Below, piece after piece: positions 34,214 to 42,889 of a DNA stretch of 64,000 nucleotides. Made by a program: the position numbers and the translations under genes. Source of the stretch: Plasmopara viticola (Eukaryota > Oomycota > Peronosporomycetes > Peronosporales > Peronosporaceae). Where the stretch lies: positions 62,001-126,000 of the forward strand of contig MBPM02000070.1 in the NCBI GenBank assembly GCA_001695595.3, read 5' to 3'. The notes below the pieces were generated by a model. The model did not search any database, was not told the origin of the DNA, and saw nothing but the letters and a program-made list of their open reading frames with translations. Positions within the stretch are counted from its first letter, which is position 1. Each line of letters opens with the position of its first letter.

Positions 34214-34535
34214 AGCAAGGAAAAGGTTGGGGTGACGCCCTCCTTACAAGCGCGGGGGCTAAATGCTCGCGAGCTTCGGGCAGGTGCTCTCGGGCATCTG
34301 CAGGTCTCTAACGAGTCTCACCCTCGACACGACGGTCTCCAGCACCAGGGCGCCACCTGGGCTCTTACCAAGTCAGAGTTAAACGAAATAATGGAAGATT
34401 CTCACGACCTCGGTGCTGGCTGCACTGCCCGCCGAACGAGACCCGACGTATGCGGACACCACTCTATGCCGTGGACTAGCCAGACTGAGCCTAGCACGTG
34501 CATAACTTGGCAACGCGATAACGTAATACAATACA
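34214..34535 (+). mobile_element. Short LINE-derived element, copy 2
   Basis: A 322-bp copy of the same 5'-end/3'-end fusion as 12922-13248. Its tail reads AATACAATACA rather than ACATTACATT, and the 16-bp target begins ATACAA, so the last tail unit and the target share bases. It is flanked by exact 16-bp duplications. Confidence 0.92.
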
Positions 34536-34551
34536 ATACAACCCTATATGC

Positions 34552-35181
34552 GTAGTAGTATAATTCTATATGCGCAAAGCGGTAGTAGATAATCTCCCTT
34601 TCTTCAATGCGACTTTTCGATGCTATTACGTACGCGTTGACTACCGAGTTATCAGACTCACCGGCTTCAAAAAACAGAGCACCTGAAAGTCCTAACTACG
34701 TCAATAATGATAAATGAGAAGCCGTTGCATTGCCGTTGCATTGCCCTCAACGTGGGGACAATTTCGTGCGACATTTACCTAGAAATACTTCGAAGGCTAC
34801 CCTTCGAAACGGTGCCGTCTTTCTTAATTCGATGCCCTGCGTGCGATACAAATCCGGCGCCGATTGATCATGAGAGAGGAGGTTCTAAACGGCATGAACA
34901 TAAAACAACACCTAACTAAAAAGGCTGTCCCCGCTTTAGGATCCACTCTGCCAAGTCAAGCACTAGCTTGACCAAAGTTCCTCAACTCAAATCACCTGTA
35001 TTAAGTAGGCCCGTAATTTCGCTGCACGAATTCAAGAGTTTTAAACGGCAAAATAAACAAAGTTAGCATACTTTGGACACTTTAAGCTAATCTGTGAGAG
35101 AGACGATAACGCGGGTTTTCTGTTCAGCTTCGTGTTCAATCCCAACGCAACCTCAACTCCCCCAGCTCGCTTGGTGCTCCT
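34552..35181. other. Intergenic before the RING gene
   Basis: No coding sequence was recognised. A small direct repeat GCCGTTGCATT occurs twice near 34722-34742. The last 80 bases are CT-rich, as is usual upstream of oomycete start sites. Confidence 0.5.
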
Positions 35182-35197
35182 CGTCATTTTGCATACT
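35182..35197 (+). promoter_or_regulatory. Oomycete initiator of the RING gene
   Basis: CGTCATTTTGCATACTT agrees with the oomycete Inr consensus TCATTYYNCAWTTT at nearly every position and is followed by CGG. It lies 15-30 bp before the ATG at 35212, a normal distance for the short 5' leaders of this group, which supports the upstream start. Confidence 0.6.
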
Positions 35198-35211
35198 TCG
35201 GTTTAAAAGTC

Positions 35212-36231
35212 ATGACCAAGCAAATCATAGGACGGCAACACGAGACTAAACGCATCAATTTGGTGCACCCCGCTATTATCAATGCCCACTGCACCCCTGT
35301 TCAACGCCGATTGCGGAAAATGAAGGACGAGTTCCAGCCAGTCAGCTTTAGCTCTCATGTGCAAGTATGCTGGCTTTGTGTCGGCATGTCAGTCGTGTAC
35401 CGGGTGTCTCTCTCTTTGAGTATGATCAACTCATGCCCATCGCAAACGACGCGCGACTCGATCACATCGACATCAAACGACGGACACACGACACAATCGA
35501 CGTGTGTCATCGCAATGAGCCAAACCAAGTTTTGTCGATTTTACGCCCAAGTAAGCACCATTTTGCATCACCCAGCTGTAGAACAACAAGTAGCGGTCCA
35601 GCATCAAGACGATCCCGTCGACTGGAAACCCTTTCGAGAATTTCTTCGATTTCTCACCAAAGTTTTCCAGCAGTATGAACAGCTCCAATATACGGCCTTT
35701 ACTATCCAAGCGGACGCCAATACGATGAACGCAAGCAAACTACAGCTCGAAGGGTTTGTGTCCGCCTGCTGGAACGCCGTAGAAAATGTTTTCCCAGCGC
35801 TTGTGGTAGAGTCCTTTCTACCAGCATCACTTAAAAGCGAAACGCTCAGCATTTATCTCTTGATGCGAGACTTTCTTTTGCTTCCCGAAACCGTGTTGGA
35901 TGCGAATCGTACCTATGCGAACGCCGTCCTCAGCTTAGACGACGTAGAGCTACTTCCCACGCACCTGGAGCATTCATGCAGCATATGTCTCGAGCCGCTC
36001 GTAAAGAGAGAGATGGTCGAGAACAACAGCGAGATTGGATGCAGATTTGACAATATGGCCAAGACAAATGGCAACTTCAATGAGGACGGACCTTCTGCTC
36101 TTGATGGGTGCGCTGCCTTTACCGTCAAACTGCCTTGTGCACACGTCTACCACGAGAATTGCATCATGTCGTGGATGCGACATAATCCAAGCTGTCCCGA
36201 GTGCCGTGCTCTCGTAAGCGCCGAGCTGTAG
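35212..36231 (+). CDS. RING-H2 zinc finger protein, likely E3 ubiquitin ligase
   Basis: 339 codons, intact. The C-terminus carries a RING-H2 finger: CSIC (residues about 255-258), a long loop of about 45 residues with an inserted acidic/Asn-rich stretch, then CAHVYHENC and CPEC (near 328-331) right at the end. RING-H2 domains bind two zinc ions and recruit a ubiquitin-charged E2. The N-terminal half is predicted helical with no known domain and no signal peptide, so it is probably intracellular. The start at 35212 fits the initiator at 35182-35197; an in-frame ATG at 35515 (MSQTKFCRFY) is an alternative and begins the part that looks most conserved. AATAAA follows near 36280. A decayed piece of a paralogue is at 52832-52925. 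Confidence 0.82.
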   Translation: MTKQIIGRQHETKRINLVHPAIINAHCTPVQRRLRKMKDEFQPVSFSSHVQVCWLCVGMSVVYRVSLSLSMINSCPSQTTRDSITSTSNDGHTTQSTCVIAMSQTKFCRFYAQVSTILHHPAVEQQVAVQHQDDPVDWKPFREFLRFLTKVFQQYEQLQYTAFTIQADANTMNASKLQLEGFVSACWNAVENVFPALVVESFLPASLKSETLSIYLLMRDFLLLPETVLDANRTYANAVLSLDDVELLPTHLEHSCSICLEPLVKREMVENNSEIGCRFDNMAKTNGNFNEDGPSALDGCAAFTVKLPCAHVYHENCIMSWMRHNPSCPECRALVSAEL

Positions 36232-37459
36232 AATTTCATACTATTACAAAAGTGCCATATTAGTATATTAGAAAGTATAATAAACTTGCTGCACCGTCAG
36301 TCACGTTATAGTCAAACCCTGCTAGTTTCTGAAGCCAAAACATGTTCTTGAACTATACCAAGCACGACCAAGTGTCCGCACCTGCACTTTGTATTCTTGT
36401 AAGCATGTATGACCGTAGTCGTTTACATATAAAGCATAAAGTCTACCATTCCCGAGCTCATGCGATATACTAAGCCAAGACCTGCATACTTTGGGGAGTA
36501 GGCGCGTTTCGTACTGTATGCCTCTGACACTTCATACGGCGTCTGCGATTCTGTTCAGCGCCCTGATATCAGAATCAGCTGCTTAATATATAACTCATCT
36601 GTGCTTATGATTGATGTAGATTAATGTCAAATCGACTTCCAGCAGTACAAGTGCAACACTAACCATACGTGTTGTTATCAAATTTTTGTCGCGGCGCAGT
36701 GTTCACCTTCCAGGCTCCAAGTGAGTCATGATTTATTTAGGTCATGCGTCATTCCGCACTGCATTTTTCAGTGAGTTGAGACATCAAATCAAGTACTGCT
36801 GAGACGAAGACATATATATATAATATGTTTAGTATTGACCTGATGTCTGTTCACATCATTTTGAGGTATGTATTAAATTTGTAGTCAGAATGTTGTTCTA
36901 CAGCAAAGTGTTGTATACTTTATCGACCGGATAAGGAAAGCAAGACCTGTCCAATTAAGTTGCGTGTTACTTAGGAAACTTGGAGCTCTATGACCGTGCC
37001 AACGCTTGGTAATGGTCTCACGAGGGCGATGCACAACAGGCGCGCACTGCACGAAATGACACCACGAGCTCCCAGCGGTAGAACACTATCGCACTGACAA
37101 GGAACAAAAGCAATTCAATTGTTACCCGAAGGACCTCTATACACAATCAATGAGAATCTGTTAGAGCATACTCGACGATATTCTGTACACTATTTCCAGC
37201 AGTAAATTTTACCAACCTTGTACTTCTACACTTTTCTCTTTGCGGATTTTTTTACTACCTTGGATTAAGCTTTAATTTGCCGCGTCGACGACCTCGTCTT
37301 CTAATCGAAGTAAATGCTTTGAGGGCACAAACATTAAAGAGATACAGACAAGAAGAGTTGACAGGAAACTGTGATTTCTAATCTAGCTAAAAGCCTTAAA
37401 TCTGTTAGCTACTTAGCTTTGAGAACGGCAACAGATACATGCATACGAGACGGATACCC
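36232..37459. other. RING-to-effector intergenic, duplicated elsewhere
   Basis: Non-coding, but related by eye to 52925-54350 and to 58660-59320, and its first part to 63500-63660. The shared order of blocks (CCCGAGCTCAT, TTGCATACTT, CCTGATATCA, GTTGACCTAATG or ATTGACCTGATG, then AGCATAC...TGTACA) shows that the RING 3' flank and effector 3' flank were copied together. Confidence 0.6.
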
Positions 37460-37649
37460 CGATAAATCAAGTCATCAACCGGATCTATTCTGCTCTCGCA
37501 ATTTGCAAGCTGAGTCAATACGGGCGTCTTCATTATTCATTCATTTGTCAATGGCTTCGTCAAAACGTTTATTTTCCACACGCTGATAAACGGAAGCTAA
37601 AAACCAATTCTTGAAAACCGACACTTCAACATTGCGAGCAGTAAGACAT
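37460..37649 (-). pseudogene. Lost C-terminal tail of effector E3
   Basis: Out-of-frame remains of the family C-terminus, recognisable from KNWFLASV and VENKRFDEAID near 37610-37545 and a DARIDSACKL-like piece near 37500. At least two indels and a deletion of about 25 codons separate them from the main frame. Confidence 0.7.
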
Positions 37650-39035
37650 TCACAATGATTTCGGGTGCTCGTGCTGTCGTAGCTTAAATGAGGAATCGAG
37701 AAGGTACTGGACCATAGTGTGTGCATAAGTCTCTACAAGTGCGCGCTCATATAACTGCAAATAGTCGAGGTTATGGGCTATTCCTCCAAGCTCCCGGAAT
37801 AATTCGACCACTTTTTCAAACGATTGCCCAACATTTAGCAAATTGAACACTTCATCGCCATTGAATGGCTTCGACTCCACAGACAAAGCAATCGACTTAA
37901 TGACTGTCACGAAAGCGAAAGAAGAAGCCGATGTAATTTCCTCGCCGGCAATGCCCCAGTAAGAAAACAAGATTTGAGGGAACCGATGCCATATGCCTCG
38001 CACATGCGCTGCAAGGTTCCCAGTCTGGTATTTCACGTCTCCCAACACGTTCTCAATCGCACTGGATTCGAACATTTTCACCGCACGTGGCGCTGACATC
38101 TGTGGCAGTTGCTTTTCAATAAAGCTGCCAATATCAAAGGGCAAAGCACCTGACTTCAGACACTTCTTGACGTAATCGAGCCAAGCAGTGAACAGAGTCA
38201 CATCGTCAGTACCACGTAAAGCAACTTTTTCATTAAGAAGCAAGAATTCGAAAATCTTCTCGGGTGATCCCTTCTTCAAAAGCCATTGATCAAATACAAG
38301 CTTTTTGGTGATCGAATCCGTGACCATATACGCCAGCATCTCTGCAGCAAAGTACTTCATACCCGCCTCGTTCCGATAAGAGTCAAACAGTGACACCACT
38401 GGTACATACGGATTAAAGCGTGATTTGCCGTGAAGCGAGAGCGTCAATTCTAGACCGTTTTGTACCCGAATGTGTTCGGCCAGAAATTCCAAAAGCTTCT
38501 TGTTGGTAAACGCTGCGTGATTCGGGTTCGTGATGTCTTTAAGCCTGTACTCTGTTACATAGTGAAACCACAAAATAAGCGTGGGGTTGTACTTTATTGT
38601 GTCTACGTCCATGTCTTGATGAACGATGGTATCCAGCTTCAAGTTCTTAAATACAGTTGGTGGGTCTATACCTTCCTCCAACCAACCCTTCGCTTCATTT
38701 GCCATTGATCGCCAATGGATATCTCCGTCTATAATCCAGTGAATATCTCCCCGCAACCTTACGGGCCTTACCTTGCTCGATAATTCTTCAATCGTCTTGT
38801 CAATCATGGGCCCAGACAATCGACTGAGAAGATCCAACACTTCAGGTCCTCTCGCTTCATCGTCCTTGCTATCGAACGAGAAGTTGTCTTTGCCATGCAC
38901 CCCGTCGGTGGTTTCTGCTCGTGTCGGGATCGTGTCCATCCTCTCTTCGCGTCGTGTATGCGAGGCCACACCAAAACTAGCGCCAACATTTACAAGAATA
39001 AGGATAGCAGTACGTACGAAGATATGGAAGCGCAT
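37650..39035 (-). CDS. Secreted WY-fold effector E3, C-terminally truncated
   Basis: 461-codon frame on the minus strand. The signal peptide MRFHIFVRTAILILVNVGASFG is followed at residues 28-32 by RREER, an EER motif without RXLR. The WY modules match E2: LWFHYVTEY, FDSYRNEAG, and TAWLDYVKKCL. The frame ends HEHPKSL at a stop about 80 residues before the end of E2. Downstream, 37640-37541 still reads AEVSVF-like and RVENKRFDEAI in another frame, followed by a deletion, then DARIDSA near 37500. So the C-terminus was lost by small indels. Over the first 460 codons there is no lesion, so a shortened secreted protein is possible. Initiator-like TCATTTCGAATT lies about 20-35 bp upstream. It is probably a near-functional or recently truncated effector. 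Confidence 0.78.
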   Translation of the reverse strand: MRFHIFVRTAILILVNVGASFGVASHTRREERMDTIPTRAETTDGVHGKDNFSFDSKDDEARGPEVLDLLSRLSGPMIDKTIEELSSKVRPVRLRGDIHWIIDGDIHWRSMANEAKGWLEEGIDPPTVFKNLKLDTIVHQDMDVDTIKYNPTLILWFHYVTEYRLKDITNPNHAAFTNKKLLEFLAEHIRVQNGLELTLSLHGKSRFNPYVPVVSLFDSYRNEAGMKYFAAEMLAYMVTDSITKKLVFDQWLLKKGSPEKIFEFLLLNEKVALRGTDDVTLFTAWLDYVKKCLKSGALPFDIGSFIEKQLPQMSAPRAVKMFESSAIENVLGDVKYQTGNLAAHVRGIWHRFPQILFSYWGIAGEEITSASSFAFVTVIKSIALSVESKPFNGDEVFNLLNVGQSFEKVVELFRELGGIAHNLDYLQLYERALVETYAHTMVQYLLDSSFKLRQHEHPKSL

Positions 39036-39650
39036 GGGTGGTATTGAGCCGTTGCAATTCGAAATGAGAGTGGCAAATTAGACATGGATTGCGCAGCTGG
39101 TACAAAATCAAGGATGGTGCGATGCGACCAGATAGAAAACTGCACGGACGGAGCCTTGTTACATAGATAGGTGGTACACATCCTCTTTATTAAATAACCA
39201 TCATCATCTAATGTTCACTCAATGTATGTATCGAGTAATGCTGACAACCTACTATTATCTTGTCGATCATCTTGTAGTAATAGCTGTTTTAAGTATTACA
39301 TATTTAACTTCGAGAGGAAAACAGTGTTTCTTTGTGTTTTCAAAACACAGGAGGAAGCGGGAAACATATACACCGTATATTAGTAATGGGTTGCTGCAAA
39401 CTGATCTGTAATGGAAATTGCATTTATGAAGCTCAACTATGGCAATGAAATCGCTGCTAGCCAATGCAAACTCTCCCTTGTACGCAGCCTACATAGATTC
39501 TGTGCACGCCAGTATCGCACTGCTAGTTTTCCGCCAATGTCGCATTACCGACTACGCGCAACAAACTTGATCCACCCACCAGCAGCAACTATATGTAAAA
39601 ACAGCGCCCGTGGTCTTCCGATTAATAACTAATTGCGTAGGCGAAGCAGA
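39036..39650 (-). repeat. Effector E3 5' flank with segment R, copy 3
   Basis: The minus-strand flank contains the common effector leader (GATTTTGTACCAGCTGC also precedes E2 as GATTTTGCACCAGCTGC) and, at 39620-39380, segment R with the block TTTCCATTACAGATCAGTTTGCAGCAACCCATTACTAAT in a diverged form. No gene was seen. Confidence 0.6.
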
Positions 39651-39889
39651 ATGGCCAAACGCTAATACATATCATTCGTATCCGTTATGTTCAACATCGA
39701 TAAAAAGCCAGTCCCCCAACACACTTCTTTACCAAATACAAGCTTAAACACCCCCCTTTTAATATAAATTCTAGACGTTGATTGGCTGCAGCAATGAGAA
39801 ATATTTGTAAGAATTTAACCATCAAATTTTCAATACTCATACACTTTGCGCCTTTAAATCTCATCGTTTATACATACCAATATGAACGT

Positions 39890-41200
39890 TATTCTTCCGG
39901 AACTAATCTATTTTCCTAAACTTAGCAATCTCCGGCATGAACTAGCTACAAGGGCCACATTGGATGCTGCTCGCATGACAGTGCAGCAAGAGGGCTTTGT
40001 TTTGACTGGGAGTCGTTTCAACGGTGCAAGTAAGGCTGTCTGGTACTAGTGCTCTTCTTATGGTACGGCCAGACCTCCAACTGTTCACCACCAACGAGAA
40101 CGCGTATTCAAGTTGCTCTAAAAAATCTGATTGCAGACAAAAGAATGAGAAGGCACCATGTACACTTGGGTGGCAGAGGTTGACTACGACCACTGCTCGA
40201 CGGCCTGGATATATACCTTCGACGAACAGCGGCGGCTTACCAACCTCTTCACCGTCTCTCTCTCGGCGGATAAAATCTGCAGCTCATTTTCTGCCAATTT
40301 CTCCGGACGAATTGTTTTGGCTTGCCATTACTGCATGTTGTGGGGGTCACAGCCACGTCTCCAACGTTCACATTCGTCTTCTGCTTTATGGAAGCAGAAA
40401 GGGAAAAATGGATGTCCGGGCAGCCCGCTTGATCGCGCACGTGTTTCGGCAATTTTCCGTCATACCATCAACCGACCGCAAATTGACGCCCATGAACGCG
40501 TTAGATGCCGTGCTTTCTGATAGCAACTGCCTTCTTTGCCGATGACGTGTTTCAAAGAACATTCTCGCAAAGCAGCGGAACACTTTTACATCAATTGAAG
40601 CCGTCAAAGACTTGACTCGGCCGCGAGATTTTCTCGTGATTGCATGCTGATATGCGTGACACCTCCCCTGTGCACGTTATGGCCTATCTTGAGAATATCT
40701 GGCTTCCGTACAAATATCGATCCGTCGCGGTCTCAATGAGAAATTAGCGCTATTACCGGACACTTAAGCACATCAAGGGTCGAGAGCGCGCATTCTACAC
40801 TACGGAAATGGATCGTCAACTCGACGACAGTCTTCTTAACAGTGTACTCGGCGTGCCGCCGTGCATGTGGAGATCCGCTTGTTGCCATCAAGTTTCAGAC
40901 CGTACTTTCGCCAGTTTGCAGTATGGCACGGCCATCTCTGCTGTCATGGGAAATGTGTCGGTCACAGGGCTACAGCTTGCATTTAATCAGTAACGCATTG
41001 GCACGATAGCTGTGACTGTCATGAAAGGTTTACCTTTAGTACTGGTCACCCATGCAAGCATGTCTTCCGCATCAGGGCAGCAGCAGCACCTGGAGCAGCG
41101 GTGTCACTTCTATTCAGTGAATTTGACTCGCATTGGTGGTCAGTGCAACCTCTGCGGGCAGCTGTAGCGGCACCGGCGGAACGAATAATCGATGGGATGC
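39890..41200 (+). pseudogene. Mutator-like transposase with SWIM finger, decayed
   Basis: A plus-strand MULE transposase remnant. The early part shows FDEQRRLTNLFTVSLSADK (40220-40290), then the core strand in the frame reading FGLPLLHVVGVTA (40318-40355) and FVFCFMEAEREKW. After several frame changes comes VMAYLENIWLPYKYR (about 40675-40720), typical of the region before the last catalytic acid in MULEs, then GRERAFYTTEMDRQLDD. The C-terminus has a SWIM zinc finger, CDCHERFTFSTGHPCKH (about 41010-41060), and the family-typical HWWSVQPLR. It would catalyse cut-and-paste transposition. Many stops and shifts show it is dead. It is the most complete MULE here and is related to 22950-23470. Confidence 0.82.
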
Positions 41201-41705
41201 TTGCGCCAATGCGAAAGGAGTTCACCGATGCATCGACCTACGGTGACTCTTGACCATCTTGACAAGGTACCGGCTCCAAAAGTGCACAATTTTGCGCTTT
41301 TCCACGGTCGTGATCGTCCAGCAGGTCCGTTAGGGAGACCAGGTCCACCGCAATAGCATCACAAACATCGACGCAGCGCAATCCGTCAAAATTAAAAACT
41401 GTTATGGCTTCTTTACGACCCCAAGGAGGTGCGATCAATGCAGACAGCCTGGTCACACTGTACGAACATATATATAAGTATCGACACCGGCACCGGTCTT
41501 CTCTCGGTCAATCCTTGTGCAGTGGTGTCTAAATTGGCACCTCGCGCGGTCCATCTTGACGCCCTGGGTATCGCTGACGAGTAGGAACATTTTTTTGTGA
41601 CCCTCAGATATTGCCAGAGAAGCAAGTAGCACTTACGGAGATAAATCGAGGCTGATAACAAAATTTAATAGATCCTGGGTACTCTTTTCCATATTTTCGG
41701 TAGGA
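41201..41705. other. Intergenic, nothing recognised
   Basis: Short frames only; probably the 3' remainder of the MULE and unrelated DNA. Confidence 0.5.
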
Positions 41706-41718
41706 TACATGCTCTAGA
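41706..41718 (+). repeat. Target-site duplication of the LINE copy
   Basis: TACATGCTCTAGA, repeated exactly at 42877-42889. Confidence 0.93.
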
Positions 41719-42876
41719 TTTTCGGAAAAGGTTGGGGTGACGCCCTCCTTCCAAGCGCGGGGGCTTAATGCTCGCGCGCTTCGGGGCAGGTGCTCTCGGG
41801 CATCTGCAGGTCTCTAACGAGTCTCACCCTCGACGCGACGGTCTCCAGCACCAGGCCAAACCCCCTTCCACGCCCTTAACCGCGCCAACCGCATCCGGAT
41901 TGGCTCCTTTAATGTGAATTCTCTAGGTTCGAAGCGCAAGAAGCACGAAACACTCCCCGAAGATCTCCGGCGCTACCGCGTCGATATCCTTGGCCTCCGA
42001 GAAACCAAGATCTACGATAGAGGTGAGCACCGCATTGATGACTTCCTTCTAACCCTGAAAAAAAAAAAAAAAAGCCAAGACCGAAGTCACCGAAATCCGC
42101 CGCCACTGCAACCCGTCGGGCGCCACTCGACACGCCCGATCCCGAGAAGAAATCTGGCACCACACTAAGAAGCTCGGAACACTCCTCGGCGATATTAAAG
42201 ATCTATCCCGACGCAAGTCCCTGGCCACCCTCGCGCTCCACCGCCTCTGATCCGTCTGGCTCCGCCCCACGCTCATCTCACCCAAGACCCGCATTCGATT
42301 GTACAACACCTACGTTCTACCGATTCTGCTGTACAACTGCGCCTCCTGGGCTCTACCAACTCAGAGCTCCACGGCCTCGAGAGTTTCCATCGCCGCCAGC
42401 TTCGCTACGCTCTTGGCTATCGCTACCCCCGACACATTTCGAATGCAAGACTCTACGACCTCTGTGATGAGCGGCCGCTGAGACTACGACTGACACAAGC
42501 TCGCTGGTGCCTGTTTGGCCATGTACTTCGCCGCAATCCCGACATTCCAGCTAACCTCCAGATGCGTGCCTACTTCTTCTCCACCGCAGCAAAATGGCGC
42601 GGACGTCCCCGCACCACGCTCCCCTCGACACTCGACCACAACCTTGTTTCCCGTGGCTCCGGCTTTCGACTCCGGATAGCACAAGACCTCGAAGAGGTAC
42701 GTACCCTTGCACAAGACCGAAAGAAATGGAAGACCCATACGACCTCGGTGCTGGATGCACTGCCCGCCGAACGAGACTCGACGTATGCGGACACCACTCT
42801 ATGCCGTGGACTAGCCAGACTGAGCCTAGCACGTGCATACCTTGGCAACGCGATAACGTAATACATTACATTACAT
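41719..42876 (+). mobile_element. LINE copy with large internal deletion
   Basis: A 1158-bp non-LTR element with both ends and a 13-bp target duplication. 41725-41850 is the shared 5' region of the short elements. 41880-42016 begins an EEP endonuclease (RIRIGSFNVNSLG, RRYRVDILGLRETK). A 16-base A run at 42058-42073 follows, then sequence jumps to the C-terminal part of the RT ORF (SPKTRIRLYNTYVLPILLYN) and on to a 3' region and an ACATT-repeat tail. The internal deletion removes most of the endonuclease and the RT core, so this copy is non-autonomous. It shows that the short elements are internally deleted derivatives of this LINE. Confidence 0.93.
41880..42861 (+). pseudogene. LINE polyprotein remnant: endonuclease start and RT C-terminus
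   Basis: The endonuclease N-terminus is readable from 41880 to about 42050. The C-terminal part is readable with frame changes. RLYNTYVLPILLYNCASW (42295-42350) is the block after the RT thumb; LRLRLTQARWCLFGHVLRRNPDIP (42480-42550) and GRPRTTLPSTLD (42600-42640) are the conserved LINE tail; EEVRTLAQDRKKWKTHTTSVLDA (42690-42760) is open in 42562-42861. The catalytic YADD region is absent. The final frame ends LARAYLGNAIT at the 3' tail. Known from many LINE ORF2 C-termini; not functional here. Confidence 0.85.
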
Positions 42877-42889
42877 TACATGCTCTAGA

